Assembly (NCBI GenBank): GCA_022843125.1
Contig: JALHOG010000059.1
Coordinates: 1 to 34,308 of the forward strand
DNA from: Ilumatobacteraceae bacterium
GTDB taxonomy: Bacteria; Actinomycetota; Acidimicrobiia; Acidimicrobiales; Ilumatobacteraceae
DNA length: 34,308 nt
Reading direction: 5' to 3'
The notes beneath the pieces are model-generated. The model was given only the letters and a program-made list of their open reading frames with translations, did not search any database and had not been told where the DNA came from. This document shows positions 1 through 7,594 of the stretch, in pieces; position 1 is the stretch's first letter, and every line of letters starts with the position of its first letter. The translations under genes were made by a program, and so were the position numbers.

Positions 1-2547
1 GGCCTCGTCGTGCGCACCGCAGCGACGTCGGTGGAGCAACCGCTGACCTGGGCCGGGCTCGCGCAGCTCATCGACCACTGGGAGGCGGTCGATCTGGAGG
101 CCCTGACGTCGTTGCAGCGCGAGGCGCTCGACGGCGCGCTCGGACGCAGTGCCGAGCCACCGGAGCCGGGCCGGGTCGCCACTGCGGTCGCGTCGCTCGT
201 CGAGCACGCCGCAGACCGAGGGCCTGTCGTGCTCGTCATCGATGACGCCCACTGGCTCGACGCCGCGTCCGCCGGGGTGATCGCGTTCGCCGTCCGGGCG
301 AACCGCCGACGCCCGGTCCGGCTCGTGTGTGCCCGCCGACCTGTGGCGGCGCCGCTCGAACCCGCGCGTCTCGTCGACGCGTCCGCGTTCGAGCGGATCG
401 AGCTCGAGGGGCTGACGACGGCAGGGGTGCACGACGTGCTGTCCACCCTCGGTGTCGAGCTCGCCAGGCCGCAGCTCGTGCTCGTCCACGAGGCGACCGG
501 TGGCAACCCGCTCCACGTCATCGAGCTCGGGCGACAGCTGACCGCCGGGGAGCCCGTGGACGTCGCGGTGCGGCAGACGAGCCTCGAGTCGGTGATCGGC
601 CAGCGCGTGCGCGGGCTCGCCGCCTCCACCCAGGCCGTCCTCGGGTCAGCGGCGCTCACCGCGACGCCCACGGTCGCTGTCCTCGTGCACTGTTTCGACG
701 AGGCCACCGTTGCCGCTGCCCTCGCCGAGGCCGAGGACGCGCAGCTGATCGCCGTGGCCGGTTCGACCGTGCGCTTCGCCCATCCGACGGTCACCGCCGC
801 CGCCGAGGCTGCGCTCGGATCGTTGGCGCGCAGCCGCCTGCACGGCCTGCTCGCTGACGTGGTCGACGACGAGCGTGCCCTCCACCTCGACGCATCCACC
901 GAGGGCCCCGACGAGGTGGTCGCCGCAGCGCTCCACGCCGCAGCTCACGATGCCTGGGAACGAGGCGCCGTCGAGGCGGCAGCACGGCGTATGGCCCGCG
1001 CGATCGAGCGGACGCCGGCGGCGGCGATCGACGAACGATGGCAGCGGAGGGTCGATCTGGCCAACATGCTGCTCGACGTCGGTGCCGCCCGAGACGCGGT
1101 CGCGGCGCTCGAACCCGGTGCCGAGCCGTCGCCACCTGTCGAACCGACCTTGCTGGCGAGGGTGACCCGCGTTCGGGGTTCGAGCCGCTTCCAGGCCAAC
1201 GACGAAGCAGGCGCGGCGGAGGAGTTCGCCGCCGTCGTCGCGATGTTCCCGGCGGGCCACCCCACGCGCGTCGACGCGCTGTTCGTCCAGGCCCGCGTCG
1301 CGGCGTTCCTCGACGTCGGCGGGAGTGTGGGCGTCGCCGCCCAGGCCGCCGAGGAGGCGCTCGCGACCGGCGATCAGGCGCTGATCGACGCGACCGCCGC
1401 GTGCGAGCTGGCGAGTCGCTTCCTCGCCGGTGAGCCGGTCGCGATGCCGGACACCACGGCGGCCCACTCACGCCGGCTCACCGCGTCGGAGGTGCTCGAC
1501 GAGGTCCTGCTCTGGAACGACGACCTCGATCGCGCCGAGCCGGCGCTCCTGGAGCGGATCGCCGACGCCGAGCAGCGGGGTGACCTGGCGACGGTGGCGA
1601 ACATCTCGCTCTCGGCAGCCGACGCGCGGATGCGACGCGGCGACCCACGCGGCGCCCGCGCTCGCTACGAGATGGCGCTCGAGGCAGCGTCGATGATGGA
1701 CGACCGAGCGTGGATCGCCACCAGTCATGCGTCGCTCGCGTTGACGAGCGCGTACCTGGGTGACACGGATCAGGTGGGTCCGCACCTCGACGCGGCGAAG
1801 GCCGCGATCACCCGGCTCTCCCTCACCGACCAGCTCGCCGTGCAGTCGAGCGCCGGGATCGCAGCGTTGCTGTGCGGCGACGCCATTCAGGCGGTGGCGC
1901 AGCTGAGGGCAGCTCGCGCGGTGACGCTCGAGCTGCGGCTCCACGACTGCAACGCGCTGCCGTTCCGTGCCCAGCTGGTCGAAGCACTGCACGCCCTGGG
2001 CGAGACCGACGAGGCGAGGGAGGTGAGCGACGAGCTGACCCGGTTCGCGGTCGCAGCAGGGCGAACGCGAGGGCTCGGCGACGCCCATCGGGCCGCGGCG
2101 TTGGTGGCGGCGGCAGACGGCGACCTGGACGCCGCTCGGGTGTGCATCGAAGCGGCGATCGCCGCGCACGATCGTCTCCCCGGTCCGCTCGAGGGGGCAT
2201 GGAGCCGCCTCGTCGCCGGGGTCGTCGAGCGCCGGGCGCGCCGTCGGGCGGGCGCGCGACTCCACTTCGAGCACGCGCGCGATGTATGCCGAGCGGTGGG
2301 CGTCGAGGCACTCGCCCAGCGGGCGGAGGCGGACCTCGCCCGCACCGCCACGAACATGACCGGCGCCGGTCAGCTCACCCCGTCCGAAGAACGCGTCGCG
2401 CACCTCGTGGCGCTCGGCCACACCAACGCGGAGATCGCCGCGCTGCTGCACCTGAGCGCTCGGACCGTCGAGTCGAACCTCAGCCGCATCTACCGGAAGC
2501 TCGGGATCCGTTCACGGACCGAGTTGGCGGTGCGCCGGTTGTCGTGA
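1..2547 (+). CDS. LuxR-family ATPase transcriptional regulator (5' partial)
   Basis: Large regulator of the LAL type: a STAND/AAA ATPase module, a helical TPR-like middle, and a C-terminal LuxR helix-turn-helix. A Walker B-like segment (VLVIDDAHWLD) lies near residue 75 counted from the GTG at position 10. Alanine-rich helical repeats fill the centre. The last 60 residues are a classic LuxR domain (LTPSEERVAHLVALGHTNAEIA, then RTVESNLSRIYRKLGI). The reading frame is open to the first base and no Walker A loop is visible, whereas the N-terminal sequence resembles the region that normally follows Walker A. The true start is therefore probably upstream of the window and GTG-10 is internal. It converges on the M20 peptidase with a 4-nt gap. 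Target genes and ligand cannot be inferred. Confidence 0.9.
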   Translation, partial: GLVVRTAATSVEQPLTWAGLAQLIDHWEAVDLEALTSLQREALDGALGRSAEPPEPGRVATAVASLVEHAADRGPVVLVIDDAHWLDAASAGVIAFAVRANRRRPVRLVCARRPVAAPLEPARLVDASAFERIELEGLTTAGVHDVLSTLGVELARPQLVLVHEATGGNPLHVIELGRQLTAGEPVDVAVRQTSLESVIGQRVRGLAASTQAVLGSAALTATPTVAVLVHCFDEATVAAALAEAEDAQLIAVAGSTVRFAHPTVTAAAEAALGSLARSRLHGLLADVVDDERALHLDASTEGPDEVVAAALHAAAHDAWERGAVEAAARRMARAIERTPAAAIDERWQRRVDLANMLLDVGAARDAVAALEPGAEPSPPVEPTLLARVTRVRGSSRFQANDEAGAAEEFAAVVAMFPAGHPTRVDALFVQARVAAFLDVGGSVGVAAQAAEEALATGDQALIDATAACELASRFLAGEPVAMPDTTAAHSRRLTASEVLDEVLLWNDDLDRAEPALLERIADAEQRGDLATVANISLSAADARMRRGDPRGARARYEMALEAASMMDDRAWIATSHASLALTSAYLGDTDQVGPHLDAAKAAITRLSLTDQLAVQSSAGIAALLCGDAIQAVAQLRAARAVTLELRLHDCNALPFRAQLVEALHALGETDEAREVSDELTRFAVAAGRTRGLGDAHRAAALVAAADGDLDAARVCIEAAIAAHDRLPGPLEGAWSRLVAGVVERRARRRAGARLHFEHARDVCRAVGVEALAQRAEADLARTATNMTGAGQLTPSEERVAHLVALGHTNAEIAALLHLSARTVESNLSRIYRKLGIRSRTELAVRRLS

Positions 2548-2551
2548 GCGG

Positions 2552-3733
2552 TCAGGCGGGGTCGAGCCAGGCGCTGAGCACGCGCGCAGCGCGGGCCAGC
2601 TCACTGATCGCGACGCACTCGGTCGCCTGGTGGGCGTCGTCGATCGAGCCGGGTCCGAACACCGCCAGTTCGTTCGCGAAGCCGTTGTAGCGCAGGGCGT
2701 TCGTGCCGAAGGGTGCGACCTTCGGCTCGGTGCCCGCATGCCCGGCCAGCAGCCGGAGGAAGTCGGAATCGGCCGTCTGGTAGAAGGCGCGCGACCCCAT
2801 CGTGCCGTCGGGATCGACGGGCAACAGCGACTCGACCGTGATCGGCAGTGGGCTCGCAGCTCGGGCCAGGGCGACCATCTGCTCGAAGATCGTGTTCGGG
2901 TCCTCACCGGGCACGAGGCGACGCGACGCGACGATCGTGCAGTGCGCCGGGATGACGTTGCCGCCGGTGCCCCCGTTGATCATCGTGATCGACAGCGTGC
3001 CGTTGCCCAGCTCGGTCGACGGGGTGAGCGTCTGCAAGCGGGCGTGCTCGGTCTGCAGCGCGGAGATCACCGGGACCATCGCCTCGATCGCGTTCTCGCC
3101 GAGCTGCGGCAGCGCGCTGTGGGCGGCTTTCCCGACCGTCGTGATCTCCATGATGACGAGCCCCTTGTGCCCGTGGATCGGCGCCAGCTCGGTGGGCTCG
3201 GCCACGATCATCTGGTCGATCTGGAGCCCCCGCTCCTCGACCCACGGACGGAAGCGGGTCGCGCCGAGCAGGCCGCCTGCCTCTTCGCTGACCGACCCCA
3301 CGAGGAGCACGGTCGGGTCGGGCCGGACGCCGGCGGTGCGCCACTGGTCGACGAGCGTGAGCATGATGCCCATGGTCGCCTTGGTGTCGAGCGAACCGCG
3401 GCCCCACACACAGCCGTCCTCGATGCGGCCGTCGAACGGCGGGTCGGTCATGTGCTCGACGCCGACGGTGTCGATGTGGACGTCGACCACGACGAGCCGA
3501 TCGGTCCGGCCCGGCACGAACCCGTACACGTTCGGGCGCCCCGGTGCGGCCTCGTCGAGCACCACCTCGCTCGCGCCGAGCTCCTCGAACCGCTTCGCCA
3601 GGTGCTGGGCGATGGCGAGCTCACCGACATCGCCGAACTCGGCGGCCTTCGGCCCGAACTGGAACGGGTGGACGCTCGGGATGCGGACGAGCTCGGCCAC
3701 CGAGTGGGCGAGAGCGAGGGGGTCGACAGTCAT
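2552..3733 (-). CDS. M20-family metallopeptidase (ArgE/DapE-like)
   Basis: A 393-residue zinc-dependent amidohydrolase of the M20 family, which includes acetylornithine deacetylase, succinyl-diaminopimelate desuccinylase and carboxypeptidases. Metal and catalytic motifs are in the usual order: VDVHIDTVG (His86, Asp88), GRGSLDTK (bridging Asp116), SEE (catalytic Glu150 and metal Glu151), AEPT near 179, and a C-terminal metal His in GSIDDAHQ. The dimerisation insert with the conserved HSALP segment is present. Length is normal for the family. The substrate cannot be fixed by eye; it is not next to arginine or lysine biosynthesis genes, so a general N-acyl amino acid or dipeptide hydrolase is as likely as ArgE or DapE. 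It lies 48 nt downstream of the DUF1269 gene on the same strand and could share its transcript. Confidence 0.9.
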   Translation of the reverse strand: MTVDPLALAHSVAELVRIPSVHPFQFGPKAAEFGDVGELAIAQHLAKRFEELGASEVVLDEAAPGRPNVYGFVPGRTDRLVVVDVHIDTVGVEHMTDPPFDGRIEDGCVWGRGSLDTKATMGIMLTLVDQWRTAGVRPDPTVLLVGSVSEEAGGLLGATRFRPWVEERGLQIDQMIVAEPTELAPIHGHKGLVIMEITTVGKAAHSALPQLGENAIEAMVPVISALQTEHARLQTLTPSTELGNGTLSITMINGGTGGNVIPAHCTIVASRRLVPGEDPNTIFEQMVALARAASPLPITVESLLPVDPDGTMGSRAFYQTADSDFLRLLAGHAGTEPKVAPFGTNALRYNGFANELAVFGPGSIDDAHQATECVAISELARAARVLSAWLDPA

Positions 3734-3781
3734 GCGAGAGTGTCGCGCAGCGACCGCGGACGACCTGAATCCAGCGTGGCC

Positions 3782-4321
3782 TCAGTCGGTGCGGGTGAGT
3801 TCGGCGAGGGCGCCGGCGCGCAACGTGGTGTGGAGGATCTCGGCACCGGGGAAACGTTCGACCTCGGCCCGGAACGCCGAGACCTCGAGGTCTTCGACGA
3901 GCACGACCACCGCCGCGGTGCCGGGCTGGACAGCCGTACGGAACCACTTGACCCACTCGTCGGGGATGCCCAGGTCGACGACCTTGGCGACACCGACGCC
4001 GACGCCCGCTCCGACACCCAACCCGACCGCCCAACCGATCGGACCGCCGACGAGGAGGCCGAGCAGCCCGGCCCACAGCGCGCCGGAGAGCGCAGAACGG
4101 GCAGGCTGCGGATCGATCGTCTCCTGCACCACGACCTGCTCATCGGCGTTCTTGACGACGAGCACGGCGTCGCGGAGCTGGAGACGGTTCTGCGAGGCGA
4201 TGCGGCGCACAGCCATCAGGAACTCGGCCGCCAACAGCTGGTCGGGGAGGGCGACGGCGATCAGCCCGTTGGCGTTGCGCGGATCGAACGCGCCGAGATC
4301 GACCGAAGGCTCATCGCTCAT
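3782..4321 (-). CDS. DUF1269-family membrane-associated protein
   Basis: A 179-residue protein with the DUF1269 layout. The N-terminal alpha/beta part (LIAVALPDQLLAAEFLMAVRR, then QLRDAVLVVKNADEQVVVQET) is followed by one long Gly-rich hydrophobic hairpin around residues 80-112 (glycine-zipper-like, GWAVGLGVGAGVGVGVAK). A second alpha/beta part contains TAAVVVLVEDLEVSAFRAEVERF. Family members are small membrane-inserted proteins of unknown function. It is divergent from the flavin monooxygenase and heads a possible two-gene unit with the M20 peptidase. The ATG start puts the family motif directly at the N-terminus. I see no catalytic residues. Confidence 0.85.
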   Translation of the reverse strand: MSDEPSVDLGAFDPRNANGLIAVALPDQLLAAEFLMAVRRIASQNRLQLRDAVLVVKNADEQVVVQETIDPQPARSALSGALWAGLLGLLVGGPIGWAVGLGVGAGVGVGVAKVVDLGIPDEWVKWFRTAVQPGTAAVVVLVEDLEVSAFRAEVERFPGAEILHTTLRAGALAELTRTD

Positions 4322-4421
4322 GGGACGAACGTGACCACAACCGACCGATGTGAAACGAATCGTGCCGGGATATCGCTCTGCGGGTCCGGCGACCCGTCTG
4401 GCTCGGGGTGCCGGTGGCGGT

Positions 4422-6080
4422 ATGAGCGATCATGGTCCGGTGGCCGATGTCAACGCACTCCGGGGGTCGGCCGCTGACGTGGATCTGGTCATCGTCGGCG
4501 CAGGGTTCGCCGGGTTGTACATGCTCCATCGCGCGCGTGGGCTCGGGCTCACGGCTCGCGTGTTCGAGGCCGGAACCGACGTGGGCGGGACGTGGTACTG
4601 GAACCGGTACCCCGGCGCCCGTTGCGACACCGAGAGCGTCGAGTACTCCTACTCGTTCGACCACGACCTGCAGCAGGAGTGGGAGTGGTCCGAGCGGTAT
4701 GCCACCCAGCCGGAGATCCTCCGCTACGCGAGCCACGTCGCCGATCGGTTCGAGCTCCGTCGCGACATCACCTTCTCGACCAGGGTCGTGAGCGCCCGCT
4801 TCGGCGAGGCGTCGACGACCTGGTCGATCACGACCGATGCCGGCGAGACCGTGGCTGCTCGCTTCGTCGTGTTGGCGACCGGGAGCCTGTCGTCGACCAA
4901 CCGCCCCGACATCGATGGGCTCGACGGGTACACCGGGCGTGTGCTGCACACCGGCGAGTGGCCGCACGAGCCCGTCAGTTTCACGGGCGAGCGGGTTGCG
5001 GTGATCGGTACGGGGTCGTCCGGGATCCAGTCGATCCCGTTGATCGCCGAGCAGGCCGAGCGGCTCACCGTGTTCCAGCGAACACCGAACTATGCGATCC
5101 CCGCACACAACCGGCCACTCGACCCCGACGACGTGGCGGCGATCAAGGCCCGGTACGACGAGTTCCGCGCCGCCAACCGGCGGATGACCGCAGCGTTCGG
5201 GTCGCGCCTGCCGGGCAACGACGTGCCGACGCTCGCCGTCGACGACGAGGAACGCCGCACGATGCTCGACCGCCGCTGGGAGCACGGTGGCCTCCCGTTC
5301 CTCGGCGCGTTCAACGACATCCTCCTCGACCCGGCAGCGAACGAGGTCGTCGCCGAGTACGTCCGCGACCGGATCCGCTCGATCGTCGACGACCCAGCCG
5401 TGGCCGACGCGCTCGCCCCGACCAACCGCATCGGATGCAAGCGTCTGTGCGTCGACACCGACTACTACGCCACGTTCAACCGGTCCAACGTCGAGCTCGT
5501 CGACGTCAACGACGAACCGATCGAGCGATTCACCACCACCGGGATCGTGGTCGGCGGTGTCGAGCGCGAGTTCGACTCGGTGGTGCTCGCTACCGGCTTC
5601 GACGCGATGACCGGGTCGGTGCTCAAGATCGACATCCGCGGGCGCGACGGCTGCGAGCTGCGCGAGGTCTGGGCGCACGGGCCGCGGACGTACCTCGGCC
5701 TCCAGGTGCCCGGCTTCCCCAACCTGTTCACGGTGAACGGGCCCGGCAGCCCGTCGGTGCTGACGAACATGATCGTGTCGATCGAGCATCACGTCGACTG
5801 GATCAGCGACGCGCTCGCGCATCTCGACCGCAGCGGGGCTGGTTCGATCGAGGCGACGGTCGAGGCGACCGACCACTGGGTCTCGATCGTCAACGCGATC
5901 GCCGACTTCACGATCTTCCCGTCGTGCAACTCGTGGTATCTCGGCGCCAACGTGCCGGGCAAGCCGCGTCAGTTCATGCCCTTCCTCGGCTTCCCCGCCT
6001 ACACCGACCAGGTCGCGGACATCACCGCCGACGCTTACCGCGGGTTCGAGTTCCACCCCGTTCACCCGGACACCGGATGA
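4422..6080 (+). CDS. Flavin-containing monooxygenase, Baeyer-Villiger type
   Basis: Predicted FAD/NADPH enzyme of the class B monooxygenases (cyclohexanone/phenylacetone monooxygenase-like), inserting oxygen next to a ketone. Evidence from the ATG at 4422 (552 aa): FAD Rossmann motif VIVGAGFAG near residue 25; GGTWYWNRYPGARCD-type segment; Baeyer-Villiger fingerprint-like YTGRVLHTGEWPHE near 168-180 (Tyr in place of the usual first Phe); NADPH Rossmann motif VIGTGSSGIQ near 195; and the C-terminal LATGFDAMTG segment. The frame extends upstream to a GTG at 4350, but those extra 24 residues are low-complexity and precede the family N-terminus, so 4422 is preferred. It is divergent from DUF1269. 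The substrate is unknown; cyclic or aryl ketones and steroids are family options. Confidence 0.92.
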   Translation: MSDHGPVADVNALRGSAADVDLVIVGAGFAGLYMLHRARGLGLTARVFEAGTDVGGTWYWNRYPGARCDTESVEYSYSFDHDLQQEWEWSERYATQPEILRYASHVADRFELRRDITFSTRVVSARFGEASTTWSITTDAGETVAARFVVLATGSLSSTNRPDIDGLDGYTGRVLHTGEWPHEPVSFTGERVAVIGTGSSGIQSIPLIAEQAERLTVFQRTPNYAIPAHNRPLDPDDVAAIKARYDEFRAANRRMTAAFGSRLPGNDVPTLAVDDEERRTMLDRRWEHGGLPFLGAFNDILLDPAANEVVAEYVRDRIRSIVDDPAVADALAPTNRIGCKRLCVDTDYYATFNRSNVELVDVNDEPIERFTTTGIVVGGVEREFDSVVLATGFDAMTGSVLKIDIRGRDGCELREVWAHGPRTYLGLQVPGFPNLFTVNGPGSPSVLTNMIVSIEHHVDWISDALAHLDRSGAGSIEATVEATDHWVSIVNAIADFTIFPSCNSWYLGANVPGKPRQFMPFLGFPAYTDQVADITADAYRGFEFHPVHPDTG

Positions 6081-6095
6081 ACGGGTAGGTCGGCG

Positions 6096-6101
6096 TACGA
6101 T
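6096..6101 (+). promoter_or_regulatory. Candidate -10 element for a leaderless FmdB-like gene
   Basis: TACGAT lies six bases before the GTG start at 6108, so transcription would begin at or next to the start codon. There is no Shine-Dalgarno sequence between them. No convincing -35 is visible. Confidence 0.4.
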
Positions 6102-6107
6102 GCAATT

Positions 6108-6323
6108 GTGCCGTTGTACGAGTACCGCTGCCGCACCTGCGACGACGTGTTCGAGGTTCGCCGCCCGATGAGCGAATCGGGCGCGCCCGCGCCGTGCCCC
6201 GATGGCCACGGCGACACGTTCCGGTTGCTGTCGGTGTTCGCCAACGCTGGCACTGCGAGCGCCCCGACGGCGCCCCGCGCCACGGCTGGCGGGTGCGGCG
6301 CAGCCTGCGCCTGCGCCCACTGA
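6108..6323 (+). CDS. FmdB-family zinc ribbon protein
   Basis: A 71-residue protein beginning MPLYEYRCRTCDDVFEVRR, the hallmark of the FmdB/CxxC regulatory family. The first zinc knuckle is CRTC; the second ligand pair is less canonical, with a Cys at APCPDGHG and Cys-rich residues at the end (GGCGAACACAH). Family members are small zinc ribbons first noted next to formamidase genes; their biochemical role is unclear. The GTG start is set by the invariant MPxYEYRC beginning. The MFS gene follows after 19 nt on the same strand and may be co-transcribed. Confidence 0.85.
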   Translation: MPLYEYRCRTCDDVFEVRRPMSESGAPAPCPDGHGDTFRLLSVFANAGTASAPTAPRATAGGCGAACACAH

Positions 6324-6342
6324 GGCACCGAGCGACACCCCC

Positions 6343-7500
6343 GTGACCACCTCCGGACGTTGGCCGCCCTCCGTGCGGCTGTACCTCGTCAGCTTCCTGA
6401 TCGTCGGCATGTCGTTGAGCATGCTCGGCCCCGCGCTCACCGAACTCCGCGAGAAGTCCGACTCCGGCATCGGCGCGATCGGCGTGCTGTTCGCAGGGCA
6501 GAGCCTCGGCTACATCGTCGGGTCGATCGCAGGCGGCCGCCTCTACGACCGCTTCGACGGGCACCGGGTTTACGCGATCGGGCTGGCGGTGCTGGGCGGC
6601 GGACTGCTCGCGGTCCCGCACCTCGAGACCCGGCCGACGCTGTTCGCCGCGTTCGTCGTGATGGGACTCGGCGCCTCGTCGGTCGACCTGGGAGCGAACA
6701 CGTTGATCATCTGGGAGCTGCGGTCGAACGGGCGGCGTGCGATGAACCTGATGCACATGTGCTTCGGCATCGGCGCGGTGATCGCACCGCTGCTCGTCTA
6801 CCTCGGGCTCGGCGTCACGGCTGCCGCCGGGGCGGTGTTCTGTGCCGTGATGGCGGTCTGGGCGCTGCGGATCCCAGCGCCTCGCCGGCCGGCCGTCGCC
6901 CGTGCCGAGCACACCACCGCGACCCTCCCGATGCTCGCGCTGCTCGGGGTCTTCTTCACCCTCTATGTCGGCACCGAGATCGGGTTCGCGGGCTGGATCA
7001 AGACCTACGGCGAGGAGATCGCCTTCTCCGAGTTCGCCGCCACATGGCTGACGACTGTCTTCTGGCTCACGTTCACGATCGGACGCGCGATCGCGAGCTA
7101 CCTCGCCCATCGGGTGGCCCCGCTCGCCGTTCTCTGGGTCACGTGCGCAGCAACGGTCGGCGCAGCCGTCGTCCTGATCGTCGGCGACGGAGCGACCAGC
7201 GTGGTGTGGATCGGAACGGCGCTGATGGGGATCGCCACCGGTCCCCAGTTCGCAGCGATGATGAACCTCGTCGAGCAGCGCATCGACATCTCCGGGTCGG
7301 CGACCACGTGGTTCGTCGGCGGCGCCGGTGTCGGCGGCCTCGTGTTCCCCTGGGTGATCGGTCGGTGGCTCGACGTCTCCGGCGCTGCGGCATTGCCGTG
7401 GGCGATCTTCGTGTTCGGGACGGCGACGCTCGTGTCGTTCGTCGTCGCGACGCGCGCGATCGGGGTCGGTCGTCGCACGATGCGTCGCGTTGCTTCCTGA
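6343..7500 (+). CDS. MFS transporter (12 TM)
   Basis: A 385-residue major facilitator with about twelve hydrophobic segments. Visible features: first helix VRLYLVSFLIVGMSLSMLGPAL; the motif A-like loop between helices 2 and 3 (GGRLYDRFDGHRVYAIGLAVLGGG); and MNLMHMCFGIGAVIAPLLVYLG in the helix 4-5 region. The frame is open further upstream (to 6202), but that portion overlaps the FmdB gene and is not hydrophobic, so the GTG at 6343, just before the first helix, is chosen. The helix 4-5 segment (MHMCFGIGAVIAPL) recalls the sugar/FHS-like MFS branch, but the substrate cannot be assigned. Its 3' end precedes the patatin gene by 94 nt. Confidence 0.88.
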   Translation: MTTSGRWPPSVRLYLVSFLIVGMSLSMLGPALTELREKSDSGIGAIGVLFAGQSLGYIVGSIAGGRLYDRFDGHRVYAIGLAVLGGGLLAVPHLETRPTLFAAFVVMGLGASSVDLGANTLIIWELRSNGRRAMNLMHMCFGIGAVIAPLLVYLGLGVTAAAGAVFCAVMAVWALRIPAPRRPAVARAEHTTATLPMLALLGVFFTLYVGTEIGFAGWIKTYGEEIAFSEFAATWLTTVFWLTFTIGRAIASYLAHRVAPLAVLWVTCAATVGAAVVLIVGDGATSVVWIGTALMGIATGPQFAAMMNLVEQRIDISGSATTWFVGGAGVGGLVFPWVIGRWLDVSGAAALPWAIFVFGTATLVSFVVATRAIGVGRRTMRRVAS

Positions 7501-7594
7501 CCGCGGCGAGACCGCAGGGACGGAAAACGTCCCGACCGCGTGCCCACCCGCGACTACCGTGTCGCCTCGTCGTGGGGAGCGATGTCTGGCGGAC

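Noticed and set aside
2630..4477. 615-residue plus-strand ORF across the M20 and DUF1269 genes
   Set aside because: Low-complexity, His/Arg/Asp-rich product with no domain; antisense to two recognised genes.
4311..6470. 719-residue minus-strand ORF across the flavin monooxygenase
   Set aside because: Arg/Asp/Val-rich shadow frame typical of GC-rich DNA; the opposite strand holds clear flavoenzyme motifs.
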